Source of the DNA: Physcia stellaris
Lineage: Eukaryota > Ascomycota > Lecanoromycetes > Caliciales > Physciaceae
Direction of reading: 5' to 3'
NCBI GenBank assembly: GCA_018902385.1
Contig: JABSSW010000018.1
Location: forward strand, 682,001-746,000
DNA: 64,000 nt
Made by a program: the position numbers and the translations under genes. Under the pieces are notes generated by a model. That model did not search any database and was not told the DNA's origin. It worked only from the letters and a program-made list of their open reading frames with translations. Positions 23,830 to 35,480 of this stretch are shown here, one piece after another. The first letter of the stretch is position 1; every line of letters starts with the position of its first letter.

Positions 23830-25387
23830 CTAACCCTCCGCATGCTCACTATGTAGCCTCCAATCTCTTGCAACGCCGATGCCACTCTCGGGCGCATTCC
23901 CGCCTGGTCCCCTCCCCACTTGAGCATGTGAGCTCGTCGTTTTGGTCCTCGGATCCAAGCCTGCGAGCGCAGCTTCCTGGCTCCCAGGCATCCCAGCCGG
24001 ATCTCTTGACTCAACCACTGCGCTATGAGGCAGGGGACACGACAAATCCTCCATGTCATACCACTGCCTCCCCTCCTCGAGACGAGAGTGCTTCGAGCGC
24101 AGAGATTTGTTGCTGTTGAGTTGGGTGTGCGAGGATCCGTTCTCGTGACCGTGGATTCCGTGGGTTCGAGGAGTGGGCGTCGATCTTGTGGGCACGCCGG
24201 TGGCTCGCTCCATGCGGGATCGGTTCAGGGCGAGAGTTGGGAGGAGAAGTACACGAAGCCGTGGTGCAGCAGGGGTTGCATGGTTACGAAGCAGGGACAG
24301 AGGATTCCGAGGTCCATTTCGGCGTGCGTCCACCATTGGATTGGCGCGAGGGCGTCTGCAGAATACTTTGTCAGTACTTCGTATTGTCGTGCTGATATAC
24401 AACTGTTTTTATAAGGGTATGATGACCGCTTGAATTGATCTTGGGGCGAAAAGGCTAGATGTGATGAGAAGGCTTAGGCTTACAATTCGGATCCATAGTG
24501 TTATACTGGTAGTATAAAGAAAGGCGGAATATGCTGGCTATGAGTGTAAGGCAGCCCAGGCAAAAAATCAGGCCCAGTCCAATCTTTCGCCATCGTGACA
24601 TTCGTAAGTTCCAGATGGCGGCCAGCGGAAGAAAGAGCAGAATGGCATCCGTTGCAATGTTGAACCCAGTATTGGCCAGGTACAGAGCTTTAAGGTCAAT
24701 GGAATGCGTTCGCTTGACGTTGAGGTCCCAACTTGATTCAATGGGCCAGAACTGGCAAATGTCTGCGACAAATGACCCGATAGCGTAGCCGGTGTAGCAG
24801 AAGACTAGGAACCAACATGTTCCTCTAATCCATGGCTGTAAAAAGATACGGTGGTAAAGCAGGGCCAGGGAAACGCGCGCGATTGGGTAGGAGGTGGTGT
24901 ACATGAGGTTCCAGGCGTACCATTGCTACAAATTCCATTTAACATGCGCGTCACTGCTTGACAGGGACTTGGCGAGAAACGCTTACCTTGCCTCCCAACG
25001 CGAAATCCGCCTTTGTAAGAGTAGACTGGTGGTAGCACCAATGCGCGTTGAAAATGTTGCTCATGGCCATTGACTGGGCGCCAATCGTCAATACCTAGAC
25101 ACGTCATGTCAGTGAACATCCAATGCGCGTATCTCAGCCGCGGCAGAGGGCTAATCCGCGGATCAAATCTAATGAGATCTTACCAACGCGAGGAGCAGAA
25201 GATAGTCATCACTCTTCAAGTTGATCCTTGCCAGCTTCCTCGACCAGAAACGTAGACATACTGCGAAAGTGATGATGACTATGCCGGTGATGGTGAAGGC
25301 ATTCAAACCCGAACAAGAGAACTCGGTCGGGTGAGCCAGTTCATAGTCCCGCTGCCTCTGCTGGGCTGGGGTAAGCTCTTCTGCCAT
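23830..25387 (-). CDS. Rhodopsin-domain (Pth11/SAT4-like) integral membrane protein
   Basis: Five exons: 25387-25184, 25094-24987, 24925-24484, 24391-24255 and 24207-23830. Introns are 89, 61, 92 and 47 nt, and the spliced frame is open for 422 residues. Seven hydrophobic segments are visible, starting ITGIVIITFAVCLRFWSRKL then DDYLLLLAL. These are followed by the family landmarks YTTSYPIARVSLALLYHRIF, WPIESSWD, ANTGFNIATDAILLFLPLAA, and DALAPIQWWTHAEMDLGILC. The C-terminal ~125 residues are hydrophilic and cytosolic. The family is a fungal-specific GPCR-like group that includes Pth11, linked to surface sensing in pathogens; the ligand here is unknown. The last intron was chosen because it removes a stop and joins two frames at the expected end of helix 7. 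Confidence 0.85.
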
Positions 25388-26308
25388 GGCTGACTTCTTT
25401 CAAGCATGAGCTGTATTTCAGCCATGCATTGCGTCTTTCTTTACCAAAAGAACGCATTGAAAGCAAGAAATTGAGCTCTGGAGGGCAGAGGCTCTCTTCA
25501 GGGCGATTTGGAACGATTTGTTACAGCCAGCAATATTGTGGCTGGACGTTAAGTGCTAGTCTAGTGACATGGCGTTCTCCCAAAGTCCACACTGTCATAG
25601 CTCGGTGGTTCCAACAACCAAGACATCGGGGAAATGTGCGCGAATCGCGGAGTCTGTAAGACTAATTGGAAGACGGGATGGTTCTAACTTCTGCTTCTGC
25701 CAAAAATTGAAGCTATTTTTTGGTCCGTTGTACGATTGTCGTAGGTGGCTTGGCTCTAAGACTCTAGGACAGATTAGTGAGGGGTAGTAGCCAATCACCA
25801 AGCGTCGCTTATAGACTCACTTAGTCCCGGCTTGATGAAAGATCTCTCGGAGTCTCCCTCGCCTCCATCCGCCTCCAGTCCCTTCCCATTACCTCCCCAC
25901 ATCGCAACTCCCAATTCCATGACTCGTTGCAGCACTACTCGCAGCGAGGATGACAAGTCTTGATCGGAATCCAAACTGGAAGACGTTTCTGGGTCCTTAA
26001 AATCTCCACTCGGGGCCCAATCCGGATTCTTTCTCGTGACAATGTCCCATATGGACTGCAGACTGTGCAGAGGCTTCAACTGTCATAGCATACCGGACTG
26101 TCATGGTGTGTCGATCCTGCGCCCAAATCCTGAAAACCAACAGTTGCAGAGACACAGCGCAAAGAACATGTTATTTCAGGAAGAAACGATGGCAGAAAAT
26201 TTCTAGATGCAGGAGCCGAGAAGTTGAAAGAAGCCACTCTCTGCAAAATGTTTTACTTCTTCCGTGGACAGAAACTAATATGCGCTCATGTGCCATACTG
26301 TTTTTCTC
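25388..26308. other. Intergenic
   Basis: No recognisable gene. A minus-strand open stretch (25795-26079) is preceded by an acceptor-like sequence but has no ATG and no family features. Confidence 0.35.
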
Positions 26309-27268
26309 CTATTTTTTCTCTTCGGGCGGTGTCGCAATCTTTGACACCCTGTTCAGCTTGAAAAAGGTACCTTTGGCTATTTCGTGCATGCCCACAGCCA
26401 TGGTGAATTCCATTTCTAGGAACCTGCGTTCTGCGAAGAAAACTCTTTTAGCGATCAATAGCAGTCCTTCACGTAATACTTCATTAGTCAACATCGGCGC
26501 TTTGGACGGCCCTTCACTCGTACTGTGTACATTGATGACACAGTCTGCTGCGGACCCAACTCCGTATACATATGAACGGTATGCGTTCGGCCTCTCTGTG
26601 GCGGTACTGATCATCGCGTCCAGAATTGCGGTGAAGACTTCTGGAGCTGGTATAGTGAGGCCGTCAAGATCCCATTGAATAGTCAGTTGACCAAACCTTG
26701 GATTCGGATCCACGACCTTGCCGGTGTCTCGAATTCCTAGGCTACGAGGGGACCTGCCCACGATTGCGGTATGACTGCTATTCATCGACTGATGCATGGA
26801 AATCGTGGATCTGAGGTTATCGGTGATGCGGACTATTCCAACGAGCTGTCCATAATATTCGAGCCCCACTGTAAGCTCCTGATATTTGTTTCTTTCAGTC
26901 ATGGCCACTATTCCGTGATAAAGACCAAGGAGAACATGGCCTAGCCTGAGTGGAGCTGACGATCCTCCTGATGCCATGTCCATGAACATGATACCTACTC
27001 CCAACCTTCTGTTCATGGCACCGCCATCGCCAGTCACGATAGAGTCCCATTCGTCATCACAGAAATTCGCCATGGCCTCGATCGCCATCAGATGTACAAC
27101 CACCGGGTTCAGCCTAGCAAAGCCAAATTGGAGGTCTGCTGTGAATCCCGCAGGATCTCGGGGAGCACCATACCCTGGGAGGGTTGGAATCGTGGAAGCG
27201 ACAGATATATGGACGAAGAAGACTAGATAGGTAAACCATTGTCGCATCGTGTCCATGGCTGTTATCAA
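26309..27268 (-). CDS. Secreted orphan protein (family A, two-unit form)
   Basis: Single exon, up to 319 residues. The mature start is preceded by a signal peptide best read from MRQWFTYLVFFVHISVAS (start 27247), so the two upstream Mets may not be used. After PTLPGYGAPRDP two similarly built segments follow. The first includes LRLGHVLLGLYHGIVAM and LTVGLEYYGQLVGIVRI; the second includes LTIQWDLDGL, VFTAILDAM, ADCVINVHS and EVLREGLLLIAKRVFFAERR. The same pattern recurs at 35481 and 37800, suggesting a local family. No Cys-rich pattern, enzyme motif or GPI signal. Secreted, function unknown; effector-like by context only. Confidence 0.7.
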   Translation of the reverse strand: MITAMDTMRQWFTYLVFFVHISVASTIPTLPGYGAPRDPAGFTADLQFGFARLNPVVVHLMAIEAMANFCDDEWDSIVTGDGGAMNRRLGVGIMFMDMASGGSSAPLRLGHVLLGLYHGIVAMTERNKYQELTVGLEYYGQLVGIVRITDNLRSTISMHQSMNSSHTAIVGRSPRSLGIRDTGKVVDPNPRFGQLTIQWDLDGLTIPAPEVFTAILDAMISTATERPNAYRSYVYGVGSAADCVINVHSTSEGPSKAPMLTNEVLREGLLLIAKRVFFAERRFLEMEFTMAVGMHEIAKGTFFKLNRVSKIATPPEEKK

Positions 27269-28759
27269 AGATTAGTTACTAGTTACAGAAACACTCGTCC
27301 CTGCCAACATTGAGTGCCGAATCACGACTCTCAAGGGAAATTTCCTGGGGGATCGTATGATGTGCACAGAGATGCACTGCCTAGTGTGGAATGAAACAAG
27401 CCCACAGCTGGGCTCTTATAGGATTTCTAATTTTGGCTCTGGACACGTGAATGGGAAAGACGGGAAAGTAGTATTGCAGTGAAGTAATCTGCTGGGCATC
27501 TCGTTGAAGCAGAGGCGAGTGCAGAAATGCAAAGATCTTATCAAAGTGAGAAAAGAGGTGCTGGCTTAGTGCTTACAACGTTGTCAGCGCATATCGCCAA
27601 ACTCGATCGCTGACAAGGCGGTGTGAAGCCCGAGTGAAGCGCAGGATTCAAAGGATCCATAATGCAAAAAGTGTACGGAAGACTTATCGGCAGGATTTTG
27701 CGCTGCCGCGGCGTTCGCAGATCATAGGTACCACGACTAATTGTCTGGACCAACACATCGGCGAATGGGCTTCTTCTCTCAATAAATCCGGGTATAGCTT
27801 CCGTACAAATTCGAAAACAACACCGCTTCACCATTTGGTTTTTGGGGTCATCCATGCTTTTGACCTATCTAGTCTGGTTAATGGGATTTCAGGCAGGTCT
27901 TCCTCATCACGAACTGCTTCGTCGACCTCACTCGGTCCGCTGAGTGCGTTGCCAACTCATCGGCCCCCGCATGATCGTTCATGATATCTCCATCCTTGAT
28001 CAGTGCAAGTCTTTGTACTCCGTATGCACCAGAATATCCTTAGATCGTTTCTTCACGATTGACAAAGATGATTACCGGTTCGTATACTCTTGGCTGCAAA
28101 ATCATCAAAAACATATTCGAGGTTTCCGCCGAGCCTCCACATATTTGGTCACCATTAGGATTGCCATCTCACAAAAACAAAGGTCAAGCTCGGCTCGCGC
28201 ACGTGATCCTGCTTATCCGCATGTCGTAGGACAATTAAAACCATAACTCTTCAGTGTGACGAGGAGATTGATCTATCAGGGTCTGTGCCTGTTCATAATT
28301 TTGAGATACCAAAACAAAAGCGTTAATATGTGACAAGCATGCAGTATCATCAAAGCATTACAGACAAGAGAGAATGTATCTATGAGTGTGTATGCTAACA
28401 ATGAGATCTCAGGCCCTAATATGATTTCATATATGGGGAAGCCGGTTGGTACAGAGAGAAGTATCTTGAACAATGTTCTCAGTTCATCGCTTATACCACC
28501 TTCGCAGCGTTATCAGTTTGAGGTTCCTTCCCTCACGAGTCACATACGTATGCTCAAACAGAGCAAGAGGTCATGCCAATTTTACACAACAATTCTACAG
28601 TCTTAATGGATCAGTCAAGCGATCTGACTACGACCATAACAACCAAAAGTACCTGGTATATTTCATACATAAAGTATGTGTTCTCCCCACAACATCCATC
28701 AACACATCTCCATCATCCCACCCTATGCACTCACTACCAAAGCAAAAAAAATATTAAAC
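27269..28759. other. Intergenic
   Basis: No recognisable gene or repeat across 1.5 kb; short frames on both strands lack family features. Confidence 0.4.
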
Positions 28760-29236
28760 ATGCCTGCAAGCAACGCCCCTCGACTACAGCCTCGCGACTC
28801 CTGCTCTCACCCTCTCACCTCTGCCGAAATAACCTCCGGCAACCTCTGCACGCCGATGAAAACATGCATCCACTGCCAAGCCTGGTTCCAGATCTTCCTC
28901 CCCATCCTGATCATCGTGATCCTACTGCTCAGCTGCTGCTGTGTCAAAGCTATGCGCCCGAAGCATGGCAACAAGAGCAGTTTCTTCGCTAACTGGTTCG
29001 GGTCGCGTGGATTCGATAAGCCCGCTAGGATTGAGAGGAATGAGTTCGTTGGGGGAGGGAGGAGGGGAGGGAGTGGACAAAATGAAAGCCCACCCGCGGA
29101 TAGGGATGTGGAGCTAGGGACAATGCAGCTGCCGCAAACGCCGAGTCCGAGAGGCGGAGGTGGAGGACGAGTGGGAGGAGGGCAGCCGGCTGTGGTCCGG
29201 GGAGAAAGAAGAGAGGGCAATCATTGGGGGAATTAG
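28760..29236 (+). CDS. Small single-pass membrane protein
   Basis: The start at MPASNAPRLQPRD (28760) is preferred because upstream codons translate an A/T-rich leader. 158 residues. A short N-terminal region with Cys residues (CTPMKTCIHC) leads into one membrane segment (IFLPILIIVILLLSCCCVKA), then a basic stretch (KAMRPKHGNK) and a Gly/Arg-rich disordered tail (GGGRRGGSG, RGGGGGRVGGG). The CCC after the helix could be palmitoylated (inference). The pattern of short lumenal Cys region, helix and long basic tail is common in fungal orphan proteins. Function unknown. Confidence 0.55.
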   Translation: MPASNAPRLQPRDSCSHPLTSAEITSGNLCTPMKTCIHCQAWFQIFLPILIIVILLLSCCCVKAMRPKHGNKSSFFANWFGSRGFDKPARIERNEFVGGGRRGGSGQNESPPADRDVELGTMQLPQTPSPRGGGGGRVGGGQPAVVRGERREGNHWGN

Positions 29237-29624
29237 GTATGCCCTGAGATAAAGTCTTTGGACAGACACCGGTTTATATGTACAGTCGTGAGACGGTGAC
29301 AGTAGGAGCTATATGAACACCAATATGAGATTTAGGTCCCAATATTCTGCATAGAACTTCCAGGCACTTTGTTTAATGGATAAAGCTCTGTGGTAGATGA
29401 TGTAGGACCTTCAGAAGAATGGTTCACACCGTGGCTAAAACCTTCATAGACATGGACGTCACTGCGACGAATATCACGCAGAAGCGGACGTGGATCGGTT
29501 GTGTCTGGTTTTTGATGCCATCGTGGTGGTAAGTTTAGCGCACTTCCATACATACATTTACTCTTTAACAAAACCCCACCCGCAAATCAAAATGTGTCCA
29601 GGTACACAGAGACCCCTGTGAATC
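29237..29624. other. Intergenic
   Basis: Convergent 3' regions of two genes; nothing else seen. Confidence 0.5.
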
Positions 29625-30318
29625 CTACTTAACGATTTTTCTAGGTTCCATAGAATGTAGGTCGCCCGGACGTTTGATGCACATATCCTTCGATTGAACA
29701 GTGATATTGTGTTCAACAACCTTATGTGGATCTTCATTATTGTAACAATCTTCTGTAGTATACCAGATAAAGTTGAGACCTCTACTGTCCGGATGTATCA
29801 ATATGTGATCCGCCTTGCTCTGTTTCTTCCATACGGTGTAACATGAACGCTCTGCGTAATTTTCCGAGTCAGAAACGCACTTCAGTATCTTTTGCGATAT
29901 GTGGTCGGAACAAGTCGCATGACCATGATTGAAGAAAAACATGGCCTGAGATGTACTTACCGATCTCTAGCTTAATTTGATCTTTAATCCTCCCATTGTT
30001 TGAGGGGTCGCATTGAGCATTGTTGTAAAATTCGACCCAGGGAACGTCATCAGGCGGGTATATGTACGGATCGGAATCACGTGGTTCAAATGTGGAGTTG
30101 ACTTTCGCTGCCGTCGGTACGACCGCGGTAGGAGTAGCTTGCGAAAGCCCACCGAGCGCTGTGGTGCTCTCAGAGCCAGCACTCAGCGGAAACCCGAGAC
30201 TGTTGGTGCTTTCAGGAACAATCGACGAGGTTGAGCTGCTGGCGGGTAGAGCATCGATTCCTTGAAAATAGCTGATGATGCCCAGGAGGACAGCGAGGAG
30301 ATGAGTCGTGGAAGGCAT
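29625..30318 (-). CDS. Small secreted Cys-bearing protein, candidate effector
   Basis: Two exons, 30318-29961 and 29851-29625. The 109-nt intron has donor GTAAGT and branch site CTGAC 14 nt before the acceptor. 194 residues. Signal peptide MPSTTHLLAVLLGIISYFQG, Ser/Thr-rich propeptide-like segment, then a compact domain starting VEFYNNAQCDPSNNG. It contains four Cys (QC, SC, DC, MC) able to form two disulfides and one N-glycosylation site (EHNIT). An alternative acceptor would retain an extra Cys-containing stretch, so Cys number is tied to the splice choice. Size, secretion and Cys content fit fungal small secreted proteins; activity unknown. Confidence 0.65.
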
Positions 30319-32206
30319 ACTGAGTGCTTGGATTGTAAAGGGTGTTGATATGAGACTAGGTTTGGGAAAAATTAATGACAGCTTCGCACGAACCTCCAGG
30401 GTATCGATCGAATTCTTGATGAGAAAAGAAGAAGGAGAAGATGCTCCGAAGAAGGTATTTATAGGTAAGATAGTTGCTGGCAAGCACGCTTGTGAGTGAT
30501 GCTTGTGTTCATGCGGTACCGTGAACAAGGCATGCTTCTCATACACTCTTCACGAAGTTTGTGACAAATTGTCGATGACAAGATCAAGGGCTGATCATAT
30601 GACGCGATGACGCTCTCAAGTCCGAGAAATTGTATAGGATAGAGTATCGAAATTGATTCACGACTTGATGATGGATCACGACAATCTGGTCGCAGCATGT
30701 AATCTACTTTGTAATGAATATTATAATTAATATTCGATCCGCTGGGGCTCGGACTGGTTCCAAATGACATTCACAAAGCAGTGTGACCAGTGTGACATGA
30801 GGAATGCGACATAAGTCTCAGGATCGATTTTGGCTTTGGCAGTCTAGATTAGCAATATGGCGTTGGGTTATTTGCTCCTTGCGATAATGAAAGACAGAAA
30901 TCCAAGACTTCTTTCGATCTGTGTGTGCAAAGGTCGTAGTCCCGAGGTTTTTGTGTCACCAAGAGACAGGATCCTTAGGGTTGAAGCTTTTTCGAGGCTT
31001 GAACATTTTTTTAGTTGCAATCTGGCTGTTGAATCTTTCCGGAGCGAAAAACAGTGCTCACCAAGTCGTGACTGTAGAAGCGGCTTTCCGAGAGAATTGA
31101 TGCAGGTAAAGATCATGATAGTGGCTTTCAGGCAAACGTCTTCCACTGCTACGGTGGTTATTTGCACAGTTGAGCTTCAGGATCCAAGATCTTAGAAGAA
31201 GAAAGGAGGGTTCTTAATGCAGTGGCAGGACGGTTTTATCACGATGTAAAAGTAGTACAGCCCAATTGGAGTAGGTTGGGTTCCTCACTTTTCCCTAATT
31301 TACAAAGGGCCCAATGCCAAGCCCGTGGGTTATTTACAAGTACGCTCTGATTGGCTCTTTTGTCATTTCCATGTACCCCTACCTTAGCGCTGGCGGGGAA
31401 GTTGTGGGCGGGGTCTGCAGTGCAACACCCTGCAGCCCCAGCAAAATGGTCGGTAGCCAGTCTCTCCTCTCTGTCCCGACCACTGAAGCCACTACTACGA
31501 GAGTACGAAAGGGAATTCCGGAGATACTTTTGCAGTGTTGCCTTTACTTCTTCTTATCAGTGAGTAATGGCTGCTATGGTCTATTTTCGGCGAACGGACT
31601 ACGAATTCTGAGTTCGTACTCGTACACAGAGACGCCAAGTTACCTTGTACATAGGCTGCATCACGCACAATCACGAGTCGGGTGATATCGCAAACGAGCA
31701 GGATCCGTATTGACGATAAATGATTGCGGGTCCTGCATGTTCACCAAGCGATCCAGTCACTTCCCAGGAGGTGTCGTGTGATCACCAGCCGAGTCAAGAA
31801 CCAGTTTTCAGGCAGCTGTGCACTTCTCAAGCGACATCCCAGACCGAGACTGTAATCGTGGGTCAGGACCACCACTGAATGTCGGAGACTCCCTTCATCG
31901 GATCTGGTTACCACAATTGGTAAGAATTGGAGATGCGGGACAGCTGGTGCTCGATGCTACTCTGTGGCGCATGTTACATGCCCACGATGACTGCAGACAC
32001 GATGTGGATGCTACAACTACCGCCACGGGATTAGTTTCTCTTCCTTCACGATGTACACTCAGAACTTAAATACTTATGTGAGTCTCGATGTCTCGATGTT
32101 TCACTCGTCAGAGAGTTTGCTGTGAATAGATTGAAACAGTTTCACGTGTTTACCGTTACATTGCCACTCAAACGCTATCAAGAATTGAACCATAGAAAGT
32201 CACGAG
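30319..32206. other. Intergenic
   Basis: About 1.9 kb between divergent genes. No recognisable coding region, RNA or repeat apart from the TATA-like site. Confidence 0.4.
30456..30465 (-). promoter_or_regulatory. TATA-like element of the small secreted protein gene
   Basis: The reverse complement reads CCTATAAATACC, about 140 bp before the ATG at 30318. Confidence 0.35.
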
Positions 32207-33406
32207 ATGGCAACAACGACAACTCTTCCTATCATGAATATCACAACTGACAAGCCAGTCCCGGAAGATAAAAGCTGGGTCACTGGCAAAGGGTCACTTA
32301 TGGATGGCTCCAAGCGCATCTTCGATGGCACACTTCAAATCAAAGGTCACGGTAATTATACTTGGACCCTTCCAAAGAAGCCATATAACATCAAGCTCGA
32401 CAAAAAACAGCGACTTTTCGACATGTCGGAGGACAAGGACTGGGCTCTAATGGCCAATTTCCTGGACAAGACCCTTATCAGCACGGCTTTGGCTATGCGT
32501 GTTGGCCAAGCGTCGACATCATCCTACGCCCTAACTTGGACACCAAAGTCAAAATTTGTTGACCTTACCCTCAATGGTAAATATGTTGGAGTATACCAAC
32601 TGATGGAGACCATCGAATTGAGTGCCGAGCGAGTGAATGCTACAGAGGTCAAAGGTGACACTGGACTTTCTTCAACCGGAACCTACCTCATGGAGATAAA
32701 TCACCAAGGTCATCCTCACGATATCACGACGAATCAAGGTGTCACCATCGATTTCACAAAGCCGGACAACAAAGATATCACCCTTTCTCAAGCAGCATAT
32801 ATTAAAGGCTACATCCAGGATTTCGAGAATCTTCTTTACAGTAATGACAAAGCTTTCCCATACCGAGCCAAGGTTGACCTTCAGTCTTTTGCTACATGGT
32901 ACATCATCGAGGAATTAGCTTCGAACCAGGATTCCACATTCAATGGATCTTGCAAGTGTTACAAGTCGCCAGACACTGCAACTGCAAAAGGCGTGCTACA
33001 TATGGGACCACTGTGGGATTTTGACATCTCCTTTGGGAACACCGTCAATGAAGATCATAAACCAGATCAGTTCTATGTGAGGAACACAGCCGGTCCCCTT
33101 GGCCAGACTGCCAAATGGATCATCAAGATGTTTGATGACCCCATGTTTGTCGATGCCGTAAGGGGCGCATGGCACGATCTTAAGGCGCATTTCATCACCC
33201 ACGAGGGTGCAGGACTGATTGCTGCTTTGAATGATTTGACGACTAGTTTGGGTGAGTCGGCTGCGAGAGACAAGAGGCTCTGGCAGAGTGACTTCCAAGG
33301 CGCTACATCGACATGGTCTTGGGCCGACACTTCGCCCTCATACGCGACAAAAGCGGATTGGATCAAGGCTCGAGTCATATTCCTGAATGGTCATTACGGC
33401 CACTGA
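32207..33406 (+). CDS. CotH-type kinase family protein
   Basis: Intronless, 399 residues. It opens LPIMNITTDKPVP and follows the CotH fold: FDGTLQIKGHGNYTWTLPKK with YNIKLDKK, DKDWALMANFLDKTLI, KFVDLTLNGKYVGVYQLMET, then the catalytic segment GPLWDFDISFGN. These match family landmarks such as RGNSTW, KKPYRIKL, LNGEYLGVY and GPxWDFD. Bacterial spore-coat CotH phosphorylates Ser of coat proteins, and fungal CotH proteins include Mucorales surface proteins. No signal peptide is visible, so either an upstream exon is missed or the protein is cytosolic. Single-exon structure and close similarity to bacterial motifs suggest ancient transfer from bacteria (inference). The gene looks intact. Confidence 0.85.
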   Translation: MATTTTLPIMNITTDKPVPEDKSWVTGKGSLMDGSKRIFDGTLQIKGHGNYTWTLPKKPYNIKLDKKQRLFDMSEDKDWALMANFLDKTLISTALAMRVGQASTSSYALTWTPKSKFVDLTLNGKYVGVYQLMETIELSAERVNATEVKGDTGLSSTGTYLMEINHQGHPHDITTNQGVTIDFTKPDNKDITLSQAAYIKGYIQDFENLLYSNDKAFPYRAKVDLQSFATWYIIEELASNQDSTFNGSCKCYKSPDTATAKGVLHMGPLWDFDISFGNTVNEDHKPDQFYVRNTAGPLGQTAKWIIKMFDDPMFVDAVRGAWHDLKAHFITHEGAGLIAALNDLTTSLGESAARDKRLWQSDFQGATSTWSWADTSPSYATKADWIKARVIFLNGHYGH

Positions 33407-33949
33407 TCTGCGTCAATGAATGATGAATACACCTGCTATTATTCGGAACAGACATTCTCAGCTTGGTATTCCTTGAAAATGGCTGTAGAGACTCCTAAGG
33501 ACAGTTTTGAATGGAAAACATGAGCGCAACTCAAACAGGTAGTGAGAATATAGCAAAGTCTAGGTTTTGATTCCTCTGACTGATTGCATTGTGATAAGCA
33601 CAGACATGGTTCTGCTCAAACCTAGAATTCTGGAATTTATCACGTTTGTCTTCTGATATTAGAGACTCCTTCGAAGATGCTACAAGACTAGGACTGAGCA
33701 GCGGGTCTTCAATGCTTTTTCTACGCACGCTCTCCTAGAACAGCAAATTGATTGCTTTTTACACGGGGTAAGTCATAGATGGATCTCTCAACCCTCACGC
33801 TTATGAGTAATTCATCCGGATCGCTAGTGAGACTCACTCTGTAATAGTATAGCAAGGCGCTGATTTTGCTGGCTATTTATCGTTGAGTTTAAAAAAATCT
33901 GTTTCATGATTGCGCGATGTTTTATTGTTTTTGATCGAGACAGAAAGTC
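33407..33949. other. Intergenic
   Basis: Nothing recognisable between the CotH gene and the aspartic protease relic. Confidence 0.45.
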
Positions 33950-34990
33950 ACAATCTGGTCGCCAAAGCCTTCATCTACAGTTCTACTGGCAGCATAATTT
34001 CGCTCTGGTTGATACTAATTCTGGCAACGTGGTATCTCCAGAGAGACCTCCGCCTTCCATGCCTTCGTCTACAACCGATGTTGGTCACCAGTGTTGTCTT
34101 GACAGACGAAAAGTATTTACTAGCTACAGGTCCTCCGGTAGTCCACGGAAGAACACTACCCGGGAGAGCAGTTGTCTGTCCATAGGGAAAATTTGAAGTC
34201 AGGCAGCGTGGCACCACAAGGATACTCCTAGCCACTCCCATCCTCGAATGCATCATGGGCGCCATCAATTTGAGCGCAATATGCGGAAAGAATGGATGTA
34301 TCAGCCGCGGTAGTAACAGCACCAGTATCTGTAGCACAACTCAGCTTAGCTCAGACTGCCGTATGATGAACGGTAAGCAGCTAGCTCTAAGGACATAGCG
34401 AAAGATATCGGCATGCTAAATCCATCCTCAAAATCGAACATAACCCCATCCACAATCCACGAGCTCGTACTACCATCAAAAGGCAAACTCATTAACTTGC
34501 CCTGATACGCTGAATTGTCTACCGCCCCTAGCTCAATCGTCCCACTCCCATCTGCATGCAAATTGAGCGCAAAAATTTGTGATCCAGATCGCTTTGCGCA
34601 TCCTCAAAGAAAGTAAGCATTTCATCCGGCATGATGCTATTCTGGCCTTGGAACCCAAAGCCAATGATGCCGTCTGCCACGATACTGGCGAATCGTGGCC
34701 TAGGCTGGTGGCAACACCGAGAGGCATGCGTGGGACCTGAAAACCGGCGACGGCGACGCTGCCGAAAGCGACCTGGCTGGAAATAAGTAATACAATGAGC
34801 GAGCATCTGAGAAATGAGGATTTGAAATATTTTTCGAATAAGTGGTATGTAGAAGAATAGAGACGAAGAGCCCAATGTCGAATCATCTTTTGAATACATG
34901 TCCACAAGTTTGCCCGGAATTTTTTTTAAAAAAATCCTCTCAGTGCCATTCCAGGTTCCCTCAACTGACGGCTTGACACAAATCTGACAA
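33950..34990 (-). pseudogene. Pepsin-like aspartic protease (A1) relic
   Basis: Readable pieces from 5' to 3' on the minus strand: FGSVAVAGFQVPRMPLGVA; VADGIIGFGFQGQNSIMPDE; LTFFEDAQSDLDHK; ALNLHADGSGTIELGAVDNS; AYQGKLMSLPFDGSTSSWIV; ATDTGAVTTAADTSILSAYC with the second catalytic DTG; and EYPCGATLPDFKFSLWTDNC. This is the order of a fungal pepsin-type protease from mid N-lobe to C-lobe. The N-terminal active site is not found. One frame change sits in a run of five A (34571-34575). A TAG stands where Trp is expected before EYPC, and further stops follow. Probably a dead secreted protease gene; neighbours are also secreted proteins. Confidence 0.75.
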
Positions 34991-35480
34991 TAACGGAGTC
35001 TTCGAAGCCTCAAAACATTTGCGAAAATGTGCCGATTTCTGTCACTTTTGCAACGTTAAAATGCGTTCAATCTGCTCTACAAATTTGATTAAATAAATCA
35101 AAATCATATGTGATTGTTGATTAGTGTGCAAAATGCGCAACAATTGCACAAAAGTTTTGATGTTTTTCGTCAAGATTGATCTAATCTAATGAGATAGTAA
35201 GATTTTTAAAGAGGGAACGATATACTTTTTTTATAATATGTGTTCTATTGAAACACTCTTAGAAAGTCCTGTGCGTGAAGCCATCTACCATTAAATCTGA
35301 GAATGTCTGTTACACCATGGTTAAATCTTTCTGTAATCATCAAAAAGCTGGACTGAGCGGCATCTCCACCATCGTAGAGACTCACAAGGACCTACTAAAG
35401 ATACAGATAAGAAAGTATTCAATGACTGACGAAATATTATCCGTGGGTCTTTGAATCTCGTCAATTCCAGGAACGCAATT
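34991..35480. other. Intergenic
   Basis: A+T-richer than its surroundings but without the CpC/CpT-depleted signature of the islands. No gene seen. Confidence 0.4.

Noticed and set aside
25795-26079. 94-codon minus-strand frame
   Set aside because: No ATG, no family features; only an acceptor-like sequence upstream, so no gene can be supported.
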